NCBI GenBank assembly: GCA_021740105.1
Contig: JAIPAM010000001.1
Location: 260,239 to 324,238 of the forward strand
Reading direction: 5' to 3'
Source: Flavobacterium sp.
GTDB taxonomy: Bacteria; Bacteroidota; Bacteroidia; Flavobacteriales; Flavobacteriaceae
DNA: 64,000 nt
How positions within the stretch are numbered: the stretch's first letter is position 1; the number at the start of each line of letters is the position of its first letter. Made by a program: the position numbers and the translations under genes. This document shows, piece by piece, positions 42,247-52,564 of the stretch. The notes under the pieces were generated by a model, which was given only the letters and a program-made list of their open reading frames with translations, was not told the origin of the DNA and did not search any database.

Positions 42247-44310
42247 ATGAAACTTAGATTAAATAAGACATTGCTGTACCTAATTCCTGCATTAATTGGA
42301 TTTTCAGCAAATGCGCAAAAAGAGGCTGCCGCAAAAACGCCTGGAATTAACGTCCCATTTATGGATAAATCGGTAAAACCAAGTGACGATTTTTTTAAAT
42401 TTGTAAATGGAACCTGGTTAAAAAATACTGAAATTCCAGCAGACAAAACGCGTTGGGGAAGTTTTGATGAATTACGCCAAAATACAGATAAAGATGCCTT
42501 GGCAATTTTAAAAGAAGCTGCAAATAATCCAAAATACAAATCAAATACCGATCAAGGAAAAGCGATTATCATGTATAAAGCAGCTATGGATACTGTGGCA
42601 AGAAACAAACAAGGAATCGCGCCAATAACTCCATACCTAGCAAAAATAAATGCAGTTAAAAACGTCAAAGATTTACAAAAATTGATGATGGAAACGGAAG
42701 CTCAAGGCGGAGGCGTTGGGTTTTTTGGAATTGGAATTGGTGCCGATGAAAAAAACAGTAATAGAAATGTAGTTAGCGTAGGCCCAGGAAGTTTAGGTTT
42801 GCCAGACCGAGATTATTACGTATCTGAAGATAAAGATTCTAAAGAAAAACGAGAGAAATATGTTGTCCACCTTGCAAAAATGTTACAATTTTTAAATGAA
42901 ACTCCGGAACAAGCAAAAGCCAATGCTGAAAAAATTCTTGCTTTAGAAATCCAAATGTCTAAGCCAAGATTGGATCGTGTGGAACGAAGAGATAGTAAAA
43001 AACAATACAATCCAACTGCCATTGCAGACATGCAAAAAATGCTTCCTTCAATAGATTGGAATACTTATATCAAAGGTATTGGTATTACTAAAATCGATAC
43101 CATAATTGTTTCTCAACCAAGATACATGAGTTCGTTACAGACATTATTTACAGAAAATAAAGTAGACGATTGGAAAGCCTATATGCGTTGGATGCTGTTA
43201 AGAGGAGCTTCAAGCCAATTATCTACTTCTATTGAAACTGCAAATTGGGAGTTTTACGGAAAAACATTAACAGGTGCATTGAAGCAAAGACCTCGTCACG
43301 AAAAAGCATTACAAGTAGTTAATGGAACTGTTGGAGAGGCTTTAGGAAAATTATACGTTGAAAAAATGTTCCCTGCAGAAGCGAAAGCTAAAGCGATGAA
43401 AATGATCAAAAACGTAATGAGAGCCTATGAAATTAGAATTAATAATTTGACTTGGATGTCGGCCGAAACTAAAACAAAAGCAATTGAGAAGTTAAATAAA
43501 TTAACTATCAAAATAGGTTATCCAGACAAATGGGAAGATTACTCTGCTTTAGCAGTTAAAAGTCCTGAAGAAGGAGGAAGCTATTTTCAAAATGTAAGAA
43601 ATATTTCTAACTGGCGTTGGACGAAAGAATTAGATAAATTAGGAAAACCCGTTGATAAAACAGAATGGGGAATGTCACCTCAAACGGTTAATGCCTACTA
43701 CAATCCATCTTACAACGAAATTGTATTCCCAGCAGCAATCTTACAACCGCCATTTTACAATTACCAAGCGGATGAAGCTGTAAATTATGGAGGAATTGGT
43801 GGAGTAATTGGTCATGAAATTTCTCATGGATTTGACGATCAAGGGGCAACTTATAATGCCGATGGAAATTTAATTGACTGGTGGACAGCCGAAGATCTAA
43901 CTAAATTTACCTCATTAGGTGATGCACTAGCTGATCAATATTCTGCATTAGAGCCATTACCAGGAACTCACGTAGATGGTAAATTTACATTAGGAGAAAA
44001 CATCGGAGATTTAGGTGGAGTAAATGCTGCTTACGATGGATTACAATTGTACTTAAAAGAAAATGGCAATCCAGGTTTAATTGATGGTTACACTCCTGAG
44101 CAACGATTTTTTATCTCTTGGTCTACCATTTGGAGATCAAAAATGAGAGACGAAGCTTTGAAAAATCAAGTAAAAACTGATCCGCATTCTCCGGGAATGT
44201 ACCGCGCTTATGTGCCAATTCAAAACGTAGATTCATTCTATTCTGCGTTTAATATTAAGGAAGGTGACGGAATGTTTGTAGCTCCTGAAAAAAGAGTAAA
44301 AATTTGGTAA
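42247..44310 (+). CDS. M13 family metallopeptidase (neprilysin/PepO-like)
   Basis: 687 residues with signal peptide MKLRLNKTLLYLIPALIGFSANAQ. Zinc site: HEISH at residues 523-527 and the third ligand Glu584 in GENIGDLGG. The first 500 residues are the helical M13 N domain (DDFFKFVNGTWLKNTEIP, VGPGSLGLPDRDYYV, NAYYNPSYNEIVFPAAILQPPFY). C-terminal YRAYVPIQNVDSFYSAFNI closes the fold. Exported endopeptidase acting on short peptides. Convergent with the EamA gene across a shared terminator. Confidence 0.95.
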   Translation: MKLRLNKTLLYLIPALIGFSANAQKEAAAKTPGINVPFMDKSVKPSDDFFKFVNGTWLKNTEIPADKTRWGSFDELRQNTDKDALAILKEAANNPKYKSNTDQGKAIIMYKAAMDTVARNKQGIAPITPYLAKINAVKNVKDLQKLMMETEAQGGGVGFFGIGIGADEKNSNRNVVSVGPGSLGLPDRDYYVSEDKDSKEKREKYVVHLAKMLQFLNETPEQAKANAEKILALEIQMSKPRLDRVERRDSKKQYNPTAIADMQKMLPSIDWNTYIKGIGITKIDTIIVSQPRYMSSLQTLFTENKVDDWKAYMRWMLLRGASSQLSTSIETANWEFYGKTLTGALKQRPRHEKALQVVNGTVGEALGKLYVEKMFPAEAKAKAMKMIKNVMRAYEIRINNLTWMSAETKTKAIEKLNKLTIKIGYPDKWEDYSALAVKSPEEGGSYFQNVRNISNWRWTKELDKLGKPVDKTEWGMSPQTVNAYYNPSYNEIVFPAAILQPPFYNYQADEAVNYGGIGGVIGHEISHGFDDQGATYNADGNLIDWWTAEDLTKFTSLGDALADQYSALEPLPGTHVDGKFTLGENIGDLGGVNAAYDGLQLYLKENGNPGLIDGYTPEQRFFISWSTIWRSKMRDEALKNQVKTDPHSPGMYRAYVPIQNVDSFYSAFNIKEGDGMFVAPEKRVKIW

Positions 44311-44333
44311 TAACCGATTCTAAATAAATTTAA

Positions 44334-44368
44334 AAATCCCATTTTGTATTTCAAAATGGGATTTTTTT
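44334..44368. terminator. Bidirectional terminator between the M13 and EamA genes
   Basis: AAATCCCATTTTG / CAAAATGGGATTT with T runs, placed between two converging genes. Confidence 0.85.
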
Positions 44369-45293
44369 ATGCCTTCTTCGATTTTTGAAAAGATCTATTT
44401 ACCAAATAAAGTCCAAATAAAGTGATTGTACCTCCTATAGCAATTGCTAATGATAAAGGTTCTCCAAAAATATAAGCGCCTAAAAGAACTGCAATTATTG
44501 GATTGATATAAGCATAAATACTGTTTATTTCTGCCGGTAGATGTTGCAATGCATAAATATAAGCTATGAAGGTTAAAACCGATCCGAAAATTACTAAATA
44601 ACCTATTGAAACCCATGAAATTACTGGAATAGTTGATAAACTCACCGCCGATCCCGTGGCTCCTAAATAGGTAAAAAGAAAAATACTTGAAATAAACATT
44701 TGGATTCCTAAACTAAAATAAGGATTAAAGCTAGCCGCTTTTTTCTTGGTATATAAGGTGGCAAACGCCCAGGTTAAAGTAGAAATTATTGATATTATTA
44801 TGCCAAATCGGAAATCAAAAATCAAGAAATCACTTAAATGTTCGTAGAAAATTACACATACTCCAGCAAACCCAATAACCAATCCTACAATTGCTAATTT
44901 AACTAATTTTTCACCTCTAAACAAACTGATAATTACCACCCAAAGCGGAACCAAAGCGCCTATAATTGCGCCTAAACCACTGCTGATATATTTTACTCCC
45001 CAAGTACTCAGTCCGTTGCTTAATACAAAATTCAAAATACTCAAAATGATAATGGTTTTCCATTGTTTGCCTTTAGGCCAAGGAGTTTTCTTAAACAAGA
45101 AATAGGATAAGTATAAAGTGGCACCTAAAAATTGTCGTATTGCCGCAAGTTGTAACGCTGGCATGTACTTCACCCCTTCTTTTGAGGCGATCCAGGTGGT
45201 CCCCCAAAAAAAGCTCACCCAGCAAAGTGCCAAAATTGGTAATCCAACGGAGGAGATTTTCGATTGAATTATAGATTTTAATTTTTGTATCAA
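44367..45293 (-). CDS. EamA/DMT family transporter
   Basis: 308 residues, ten hydrophobic segments in two EamA repeats (ILALCWVSFFWGTTWIASKEG starts the first; FGIIISIISTLTWAFATLYTKK starts the second; typical PINAVLLGA-like IYAYINPIIAVLLGAYIFGEPL). The start codon is TTG (45291-45293), one base after the SDR-like gene's stop, with no ATG that leaves the first helix intact. Metabolite or drug exporter; substrate unknown. Third gene of a run with the M28 and SDR-like genes. Confidence 0.9.
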   Translation of the reverse strand: MIQKLKSIIQSKISSVGLPILALCWVSFFWGTTWIASKEGVKYMPALQLAAIRQFLGATLYLSYFLFKKTPWPKGKQWKTIIILSILNFVLSNGLSTWGVKYISSGLGAIIGALVPLWVVIISLFRGEKLVKLAIVGLVIGFAGVCVIFYEHLSDFLIFDFRFGIIISIISTLTWAFATLYTKKKAASFNPYFSLGIQMFISSIFLFTYLGATGSAVSLSTIPVISWVSIGYLVIFGSVLTFIAYIYALQHLPAEINSIYAYINPIIAVLLGAYIFGEPLSLAIAIGGTITLFGLYLVNRSFQKSKKA

Positions 45294-46097
45294 CTATAAA
45301 CTTCCTTTTATGAATTTGTATTTCAAAACGGATTCTAATTTATTGGAAGCTATGGTTTTCCCAATGGACGGTTTTGAATGGTCAAAGATAGGCAGATCCA
45401 AATTAAATTCTTTGGCTTTTTGAGAATAATACTCTTCCCTACTTGGATGAAAAGGCGCAACAGCATTGAACGTTTCGTCCCAACTATTACTATCAATAAT
45501 TTTCAAAATAATTTCAATACAATCCTCTTGATGAATCAAATTTATTGGCGCAACCGGGTTTTCAATATTGGTTCGTCCAGCAAGAAAATAAATGGGATGA
45601 CGGTCTTCGCCAATGAGTCCTCCAAAACGTATAATGGTCGTTTCAAAATGAGAATTTTCTTGCAATAGTTTCTCACATTCGAATAATTGCTTGCCACTTT
45701 CGGTGTCTGGATTTGGAATGGTTTCTTCAGTCACCAGTAGGTCTTTATCGGAAAAAACAGAGGTAGAACTTACAAAAAGCACTTTTTTAATTTCCGATTT
45801 TTCAATAAATGGAAGGATGTTTTCTATTTTAGAAACAAAATTTTCAGAGGAATTCCCTCTTAATTTAGGCGGAATATTAATTATTAAAACCTGGCTTTGT
45901 TCCAAGAATTGATCTGCATTTCCTTTGATTTCATTTTCCCCTATTTCTAGCAAATAAGGAATTATTTCTACCTGTTCAAGTCCCGAAATTTTTTCATAAG
46001 AAGTAGTAGAACCTTTAACCGAAAATCCATTTCCTATCAAGGCTTTAGCCAAAGGCAATCCCAACCAACCACAACCAAGAATGCTAATTTTTGTCAT
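45294..46097 (-). CDS. NAD(P)-binding SDR-like protein (YeeZ type)
   Basis: 267 residues. Rossmann dinucleotide-binding motif SILGCGWLGLPLAKAL near the start, then LFVSSTSVF and a later RFGGLIGEDRHP. It lacks the common YxxxK pair in an obvious form, as in the atypical/extended SDR branch. No substrate inferred. Overlaps the stop of the M28 gene by one base (TAATG) and touches the EamA start. Confidence 0.85.
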   Translation of the reverse strand: MTKISILGCGWLGLPLAKALIGNGFSVKGSTTSYEKISGLEQVEIIPYLLEIGENEIKGNADQFLEQSQVLIINIPPKLRGNSSENFVSKIENILPFIEKSEIKKVLFVSSTSVFSDKDLLVTEETIPNPDTESGKQLFECEKLLQENSHFETTIIRFGGLIGEDRHPIYFLAGRTNIENPVAPINLIHQEDCIEIILKIIDSNSWDETFNAVAPFHPSREEYYSQKAKEFNLDLPIFDHSKPSIGKTIASNKLESVLKYKFIKGSL

Positions 46098-48490
46098 TAT
46101 TGAATGCCTTTTAAAGTATCAATACTAACAGTCAAACTATCTTTCGAATTCGATTTTCTGGATTTGAGATTATCTGATTTTCGAACCACATAAGATGGAA
46201 CAATTTTCTTTTGAATTACTACCGCATCATTTAATACAAATGGCTTTGGCATCATCCAGGTCAATCTTTTGGTGATTTTGAATTTTGGATTGCTTATTAA
46301 ATCAAATGAACTTTCCATTAAATCCATATCAAAAACAGCAGTTGCTGGAATAGAAAATTGCAATTCCAACGGCTCATTATCAACCACATAATAGCTTATT
46401 AATTTCTTCCCTCTTCGTTTATACAAACTTCCTTTTTGGTCTAAAGCCGAAGCGCCGTTTGCCTTTAAATTATAGAAAGTCATTTTTTCATTTGCAAAAA
46501 CATCGTATCGATTGACTGATCGATTTGGCGTGATTTTAATTTTATAATAATGCTGTGAACCCGCAATACTATCCTGTAAAAACGAAATTTTAGGTTCGCT
46601 TAGCTTTTTTACCTCCGCCTTTGCAGAATAGGTAAACTCCGAATTGTATTTGCTAAACAATGGATTCTTATTTAGCTCAACTGCGCTTTTTGGATTTTCT
46701 CCCAAGTAAAATTTGGTCCAGCTATCTAAATTTACATCATAAGTGGTCCAAACCGCTTTCTTGGAATCGGCATTGTAAACATAAAGCAAGCTATTTGGTT
46801 TTGCAGTTCCTATAGCATACCCTGAATTAAAACTAGCCTTGATAAAAAACCCAATAGAGATTAATAATAAAACCAAGGCCCAAAATCCTTTTCTAGGAAA
46901 TGACCCAAATATTGGCAACAACAATCCGAAGACTAATACAGTTAATACAGCGCTTCCTGTTAAAATTTTTAATCCTAATCCTATTGGAAACATCGTAATA
47001 AATGGAACTAAAATAATTAATGAGGGGATACTCAAAATTAAATTCAATATTGGTTTTGTTTTTTGGGTGGTGACAAAATAAGCCAACATGAACAAACTAA
47101 AAAACAATGGAATAATAATAAATCCTGCTCCGGGCAAATAAAATGCAATAGCAAAATTGATTAAAATCCAAATGAATAATGGCGCTATAGAATAATTTTC
47201 CGTTTTATTTTCCGAATTCGAATGGGAATAAAACAACAACGAAATCGCCAAACTCAAAAACACAAAAGCACCTATATAATCGTGACCATTATAGGTAAAA
47301 CCATGAAGAATATCATGGTATTGTGGATAAATTTTAAGCAACAATTTCCAACCAAAAAAGGTGGTAATTCCCGAAACTAGTAGTGCCCCTAGGAAAATTA
47401 AAAACCCTTTACCCATTTCCGAAAACACTAAAACTCGTTTACCAAGTCCTATAAATATTAAAAATAGAAAAAGAAAAGCCGCTATCAAAACCATTGGAAA
47501 AACCCAAGAAAAGGGATAACTCACAAAATTAATTGGCGTATTAAAATAAACATAATCGTCACTCGATTGAAGAGAAGTCAAATCGGAATTAGCAAAATAA
47601 TTCAACAATGGGACCAAATAAGTTCCTTGGTGTTCCATTGTTTTCGTACTCAAGTGATTGAAGTCGTCTTGCGCCGTATGGTAATTGAAATGATTATCGA
47701 TAAACGCAAAATTGAACCCTTGTATTTTCCCTTGCTCTCTAAAAACCATCAAATCGGTGTCGTTCGGTAACATTTTATAAATGCTGTACATTAAAGAATT
47801 TGAAACTGGATAACTTGGGTTGGCAGCTGTAAATTCCTTAACCATATTCGCATTTCCCTTATTCACTTCCATCAACATATAGCTTGGTCCAGCACTACCT
47901 CGGGCTTCGAAATTCAAAACCAAACCCACTTCTTTCGCCCAATTACTTTTGGTTACAAAAAGTGCCGCTCCATTCAATCCCAATTCTTCCGAATCAGAGA
48001 ACAGGATGATAATGTCATTTTTATGGGTTGTTTTATTTTCTAAAAAAGCTCGAACACCTTCCAATATAGTTGCAATTCCCGAGGCATCATCGCTCGCACC
48101 ATGGGAATAGGAATGCGGTGCGCTGTCATAATGAGATAGCAACAATAACGCTTTTGAACTATCTGACCCTTTAATTCTCGCTAATATATTTATAGGTTTA
48201 GTCAAGTTTCCCCAGTCAGTAAGCGAGGTCCCTTCCTGAATTTGGGTTTCTAATCCCATTTTTTGAAGTTCTTTAACCAAATAATCTCCTACTATTTTAT
48301 GATTATTGGAGCCTATAAAATGAGGATTCTCTGAAATGACTTTTACTTTTTCCAATGCTCTTTTTGTGGAATATTCGGAAAGCAATGAATCATCCGATGA
48401 AACCCATTGAGGCATCATTAATAAATAAATTAACCCTATGGTCACCACAAAAAATAGTATCGATAAAATGGCTAAGAATCTGTTTTTCAT
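46097..48490 (-). CDS. M28 family membrane-bound aminopeptidase
   Basis: 797 residues. First membrane helix about 5-25; peptidase domain about 40-310 with zinc ligands His120 and Asp135 (in HYDSAPHSYSHGASDDASG), Glu168/Glu169 (FSDSEELGL), and further ligand candidates in NFEARGSAG and HTAQDD. Eight or so membrane helices follow (about 335-560), then a C-terminal periplasmic beta-rich domain. The layout is that of Bacteroidota M28 proteins fused to a membrane domain. Periplasmic peptide or amino-acid trimming is inferred. Confidence 0.9.
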   Translation of the reverse strand: MKNRFLAILSILFFVVTIGLIYLLMMPQWVSSDDSLLSEYSTKRALEKVKVISENPHFIGSNNHKIVGDYLVKELQKMGLETQIQEGTSLTDWGNLTKPINILARIKGSDSSKALLLLSHYDSAPHSYSHGASDDASGIATILEGVRAFLENKTTHKNDIIILFSDSEELGLNGAALFVTKSNWAKEVGLVLNFEARGSAGPSYMLMEVNKGNANMVKEFTAANPSYPVSNSLMYSIYKMLPNDTDLMVFREQGKIQGFNFAFIDNHFNYHTAQDDFNHLSTKTMEHQGTYLVPLLNYFANSDLTSLQSSDDYVYFNTPINFVSYPFSWVFPMVLIAAFLFLFLIFIGLGKRVLVFSEMGKGFLIFLGALLVSGITTFFGWKLLLKIYPQYHDILHGFTYNGHDYIGAFVFLSLAISLLFYSHSNSENKTENYSIAPLFIWILINFAIAFYLPGAGFIIIPLFFSLFMLAYFVTTQKTKPILNLILSIPSLIILVPFITMFPIGLGLKILTGSAVLTVLVFGLLLPIFGSFPRKGFWALVLLLISIGFFIKASFNSGYAIGTAKPNSLLYVYNADSKKAVWTTYDVNLDSWTKFYLGENPKSAVELNKNPLFSKYNSEFTYSAKAEVKKLSEPKISFLQDSIAGSQHYYKIKITPNRSVNRYDVFANEKMTFYNLKANGASALDQKGSLYKRRGKKLISYYVVDNEPLELQFSIPATAVFDMDLMESSFDLISNPKFKITKRLTWMMPKPFVLNDAVVIQKKIVPSYVVRKSDNLKSRKSNSKDSLTVSIDTLKGIQ

Positions 48491-48506
48491 TTGAATTAAT
48501 TTTAAA

Positions 48507-48857
48507 TTAAATGTCTTTTTTGACTAACATAAAATAATCGTTTTCCAATACCATATAGCCTTGGTCGTAAATAAAATAATAGGTATTCCCGGTTTTGGTA
48601 TTCAAGATATTGGTGACAAATTCAAAATCGAATCCCTTACTTAATAATTTTGCCCGAGTGGTTTTCGATTTTCCTTCACTATTTAATGCCCCCAAAATCC
48701 GATAATTTTTTCGCAATTTGTTGTTCACATTGCGCATAAAATTAGTGCTGTCCTTATTGATTTTGTTGTTATAAGAATTCCTACAACCGTCGCTGCAAAA
48801 CTTTTTGTCTTCACGCCCCACAATTTTATCGTTGCATTCTAAACACGTTTTGTCCAT
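48507..48857 (-). CDS. Small zinc-ribbon protein, 116 aa
   Basis: N-terminal zinc-finger (CLEC at 5-8 and CSDGC at 21-25, like the start of DUF2116-type ribbons), then a helix (FMRNVNNKLRKNYRILGAL) and a small beta domain (FDFEFVTNILNTKTGNTYYFIYDQGYMVLEND). Cytoplasmic. Function not known to me. The M28 gene starts 16 nt after its stop, so it may be the first gene of that run. Confidence 0.78.
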   Translation of the reverse strand: MDKTCLECNDKIVGREDKKFCSDGCRNSYNNKINKDSTNFMRNVNNKLRKNYRILGALNSEGKSKTTRAKLLSKGFDFEFVTNILNTKTGNTYYFIYDQGYMVLENDYFMLVKKDI

Positions 48858-49256
48858 TTTTTTGTTGTTGCGAGGTTCGAAGAACTCCTATTAATAATTA
48901 CTTTTTCAAGCGAATTGCCAGTCTGTATTAACTAATCCTATTCCCGCTGCTCGTTTCAATCCATGTAAAAACATGGGATTTTCTCTGCCATCGGGGCTAA
49001 AGAGGAATTGTGTTTTATGTTTTTAATGTCTTTTAAAAAATTAATTTATCAATTGGAATTGGTTGATAATAAACCAAATATACTTATTATTTTCCAATTA
49101 CAAACGCTTACAAACAACTACAACCGAAAGTAAACAGTTAACAACCGAATAAATTTTGAAAGTCACCACATCTTTGCAATGTCGAAATCAAACAAGTATC
49201 GGCAAAACTTAGAATCTGAAACGAGTTCAGATCAAACCATTTAAATAGTAAACGCC
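48858..49256. other. Intergenic segment before ssb
   Basis: Nearly 400 bp without a supportable gene. It contains repeat copy D (48931-48999, minus) and otherwise AT-rich sequence leading to ssb. No full promoter consensus was found before ssb; CATCTTTG at 49169-49176 is a near match. Confidence 0.6.
48931..48999 (-). repeat. Interspersed structured repeat, copy D
   Basis: Read on the minus strand it begins TAGCCCCGATGG and folds as AAT(C)CCATGT-TTTT-ACATGGATT. It aligns with copies A and B along its length, with compensated changes in the inner stem. Confidence 0.65.
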
Positions 49257-49592
49257 ATGAGCACATTAAGAAACAAAGTACAGTTAATCGGTCACGTTGG
49301 TAATGATCCAGAAATCAAAACATTCGATGGAGGAAAAAAATTAGCCAAGTTAAACGTTGCTACCAACGAAAGTTACAAAAACGAAAAAGGGGAAAAAGTA
49401 GAAGAAACCCAATGGCACAGTTTGATTGCCTGGGGGAAAACCGCCGATATCATTGAAAAATTTGTCTTAAAAGGCAAAGAGATTGCCATCGAAGGAAAAT
49501 TGACCCACAGAAGTTACGAAGACAAAACAGGTGAAAAACGTTACGTTACTGAAGTCGTAATTGATGAATTATTGCTATTGGGAAGTAAGTAA
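49257..49592 (+). CDS. ssb: Single-stranded DNA-binding protein (short form)
   Basis: 111 residues, one OB fold: LRNKVQLIGHVGNDPEIKTF, WHSLIAWGKTADIIEKFVLKG, YVTEVVIDELLLLGSK. It lacks the flexible linker and acidic tail with a terminal Phe that recruits partner proteins in the main bacterial SSB (usually about 140-180 residues), so it may be a second, special-purpose SSB. Single gene followed by a terminator. Confidence 0.93.
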   Translation: MSTLRNKVQLIGHVGNDPEIKTFDGGKKLAKLNVATNESYKNEKGEKVEETQWHSLIAWGKTADIIEKFVLKGKEIAIEGKLTHRSYEDKTGEKRYVTEVVIDELLLLGSK

Positions 49593-49609
49593 AAGAGAGA
49601 CCGCAGTTT

Positions 49610-49639
49610 TCAATTTTCTGTCAACTGCGGTTTTTTTTA
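49610..49639 (+). terminator. ssb terminator
   Basis: ACCGCAGTT / AACTGCGGT with a T run, 17 nt after the ssb stop. Confidence 0.8.
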
Positions 49640-50323
49640 TTTTAGAAGCGACAAGACTTCTGTAATATTTTCAAAGGAATAAAAATTGTCGTGTTCAATC
49701 TCAAAATCAATTTTTTCGTATTCCCAGGTGGTATGATACGGAATATGGACTCCATAACCTCCAATATTTAAAATCGGTAAAACATCTGATTTTAGAGAAT
49801 TTCCAATCATTAAAAAAGCTGTGGGATCGCAATCCAATCGCCCTAACATTTTTTGATAATCCAATTCGGTTTTATCACTCATCACCTCAATGTGATGAAA
49901 ATATCCGCCAATTCCTGAATCGTGAAGTTTCCGATGTTGGTCTTTTAAATCTCCTTTGGTAGCAACAACCAATTTGTACTTTCCTTGCAATTCAATCAAA
50001 ACCTTTTCTACATTTGGCATTAATTCCACTGGCTTTTGTAATAAATCCTTTCCAATTGTAATTATTTTTTCAATCCCACTTCCTGAAATAGTATGATTGG
50101 TTAACTCCAAAGCGGTTTCAATCATAGAAAGCGTAAATGCCTTAATTCCAAATCCGTACAAAGATAAATTGGCAATTTGATGATTTAATATCAACCCTAA
50201 GATTTCTTGCTTCGAAGCGTAATCTTGAAACAATACACAAAAACGCTCTTGGGCTTCGTCGAAATAAGGTTCGTTGTGCCACAATGTATCGTCGGCATCA
50301 AAAGCGATAATTTTTGGATTCAT
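49637..50323 (-). CDS. HAD family hydrolase
   Basis: 228 residues. Motif I DADDT (Asp9, Asp11) and motif III/IV MIGNSLKSDVLPI with the Lys in VVATKGD. The cap is of the small C1 type. A phosphatase on a phosphorylated metabolite; the substrate is not known. It starts right next to the metG stop codon, and the two probably share a transcript. Confidence 0.9.
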   Translation of the reverse strand: MNPKIIAFDADDTLWHNEPYFDEAQERFCVLFQDYASKQEILGLILNHQIANLSLYGFGIKAFTLSMIETALELTNHTISGSGIEKIITIGKDLLQKPVELMPNVEKVLIELQGKYKLVVATKGDLKDQHRKLHDSGIGGYFHHIEVMSDKTELDYQKMLGRLDCDPTAFLMIGNSLKSDVLPILNIGGYGVHIPYHTTWEYEKIDFEIEHDNFYSFENITEVLSLLK

Positions 50324-52384
50324 TTAGTTTATTGTTTCGCCATTAGCAACTCCATCGGCATCCGGATTTACAAAAACCAATTTCCCTTCTGAATTGGTTG
50401 TCATCAAAATCATTCCCTCACTGTCAACTCCGCGAAGGTTTCTTGGAGCTAAGTTCACTAAAACAGTAACGCGTTTCCCAATAATTTCTTCAGGAGAAAA
50501 ACTCTCTGCAATACCGGAAACAATCGTGCGAACATCAATTCCTGTGTCGATTTTTAAGATTAGCAATTTATTTGCTTTGGGCATTTTTTCTGCTTCTAGA
50601 ATAGTTCCAACACGCAAATCTATTTTAGCAAAATCATCGTATTGAATTGTTTCTTTTTGAGGTTCCGCCATTTTGTTATCCGCTTTATTTGCCACTTTGG
50701 TAGCTTCTAATTTGTCAATTTGTTTTTGTATTTCTTCGTCTTCAATTTTTGCAAAAAGTAATTCTGCTTCTCCAATTTGGTGTCCTTCAGGGATTAACTC
50801 CGAAGTTTGAGCTACTGTTTTCCAATCAATTTTGTTCTCTATTTTTAGAATTCTAGAAAGTTTTGCTGCCGTAAAAGGTAAAAAGGGTTCGCAAAGGGAA
50901 CTCAAAGCGGCAGCAATTTGCAATGCAACATACATTTGTGTTTGCACGCGCTCTGGATTGTCTTTAATTACTTTCCAAGGTTCTTCGTCGGCTAAGTATT
51001 TATTTCCTAAACGGGCCACATTCATCAATTCCCCCAATGCTTCTCTAAAACGGTAGCGCTCCACAGAGCTAGAAATTACCGCTGGATAGGCTTTTAATTC
51101 AGTTAATGTTGCGTTATCTACCTCTAAAAATTCAGTCGGAGTTGGAACAGTTCCGTTGTAAAATTTATTGGTTAATACCACCACCCGATTGATAAAATTC
51201 CCAAAAATGGCAACCAATTCATTGTTATTTCTTGCCTGAAAATCTTTCCAAGTGAAATCGTTATCCTTTGTTTCTGGCGCATTAGACGTCAACGCATATC
51301 TCAAAACATCCTGTTGATTAGGAAAATCAACTAAGTATTCGTGCAACCAAACCGCCCAGTTTTTTGAGGTCGATAATTTATCTCCTTCCAAATTCAAGAA
51401 TTCATTTGCTGGAACATTATCCGGCATAATATAACTTCCTTCCGCTTTTAACATCGCAGGAAAAATAATACAATGAAATACAATATTGTCTTTTCCAATG
51501 AAGTGAACCAACTTAGTGTCTTCACTTTTCCAATACGGTTCCCAATCTTTTCCTTCCCTCGAAGCCCATTCTTTGGAAGCTGAAATATATCCAATTGGGG
51601 CGTCAAACCAAACGTATAATTTTTTCCCTTCGGCACCTTCAACAGGCACATCAATTCCCCAATCTAAATCACGGGTTACCGCACGAGGCTCTAGACCACT
51701 ATCGATCCAGGATTTTACTTGTCCGTAAACATTGGGCTTCCAATCGTTTTTATGTCCCACTAAAATCCATTCTCTCAAAAAAGCATCGTATCGATCCAAA
51801 GGTAAAAACCAATGTTTTGTAGATTTTAAAACGGGTATTTCCCCTGTAATTGTTGATTTTGGATTTATTAAATCAGTAGCATTTAATGTAGAACCACATT
51901 TTTCACATTGGTCGCCATAAGCTTCTTCATGACCGCATTTTGGGCAAGTTCCAGTTACAAATCGATCTGCCAAAAATTGATTGGCTTTAGCGTCATACAA
52001 CTGTTCGGTTACTTGCTCAATAAAGTCTCCCTTATCATATAATTTTTTGAAAAATTCAGAAGCGGTATCGTGGTGAATTTTCGATGATGTTCTTGAATAA
52101 TTATCAAAAGAAATTCCAAAATCTATAAACGACTGACGAATTATTCCGTCGTATTTATCAATAATTTCCTGAGGCGTTACCCCTTCTTTTTTGGCTTTCA
52201 TTGAAATGGCAACTCCGTGTTCGTCGCTTCCGCAAACAAACAAAACGTCTTTATCTTGTAATCTTAAGTAACGGGAATATATATCGGAAGGCACGTAAAC
52301 GCCCGCCAAATGACCAATATGGATTGGACCGTTGGTATAAGGCAACGCCGCTGTTATGGTATATCTTTTAGGATTTTGTATCAT
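50324..52384 (-). CDS. metG: Methionyl-tRNA synthetase
   Basis: 686 residues from ATG at 52382-52384 ([28 protein letters not shown]); an in-frame upstream extension is not conserved-looking. Class I signature PIHIGHLAG, zinc knuckle [18 protein letters not shown], and KMSKS-type loop [11 protein letters not shown]-terminal Trbp111-like tRNA-binding domain ([18 protein letters not shown]) for dimer formation. Confidence 0.96.
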   Translation of the reverse strand: MIQNPKRYTITAALPYTNGPIHIGHLAGVYVPSDIYSRYLRLQDKDVLFVCGSDEHGVAISMKAKKEGVTPQEIIDKYDGIIRQSFIDFGISFDNYSRTSSKIHHDTASEFFKKLYDKGDFIEQVTEQLYDAKANQFLADRFVTGTCPKCGHEEAYGDQCEKCGSTLNATDLINPKSTITGEIPVLKSTKHWFLPLDRYDAFLREWILVGHKNDWKPNVYGQVKSWIDSGLEPRAVTRDLDWGIDVPVEGAEGKKLYVWFDAPIGYISASKEWASREGKDWEPYWKSEDTKLVHFIGKDNIVFHCIIFPAMLKAEGSYIMPDNVPANEFLNLEGDKLSTSKNWAVWLHEYLVDFPNQQDVLRYALTSNAPETKDNDFTWKDFQARNNNELVAIFGNFINRVVVLTNKFYNGTVPTPTEFLEVDNATLTELKAYPAVISSSVERYRFREALGELMNVARLGNKYLADEEPWKVIKDNPERVQTQMYVALQIAAALSSLCEPFLPFTAAKLSRILKIENKIDWKTVAQTSELIPEGHQIGEAELLFAKIEDEEIQKQIDKLEATKVANKADNKMAEPQKETIQYDDFAKIDLRVGTILEAEKMPKANKLLILKIDTGIDVRTIVSGIAESFSPEEIIGKRVTVLVNLAPRNLRGVDSEGMILMTTNSEGKLVFVNPDADGVANGETIN

Positions 52385-52564
52385 AATTATAATTTTGAAA
52401 TCCTTGAAACTAGCCAAGAATAGATGCAAAAATAAGATATTTTATGTTAGGGACAAGTAGCTCTATTTATGGAATCACTTTTTTATTTTTTATTAATATA
52501 AATAGCAATTAGGAACTTCAATCCTATTTTGTATATTCGTGAATTGAACCAAAGCTATCTAAAA

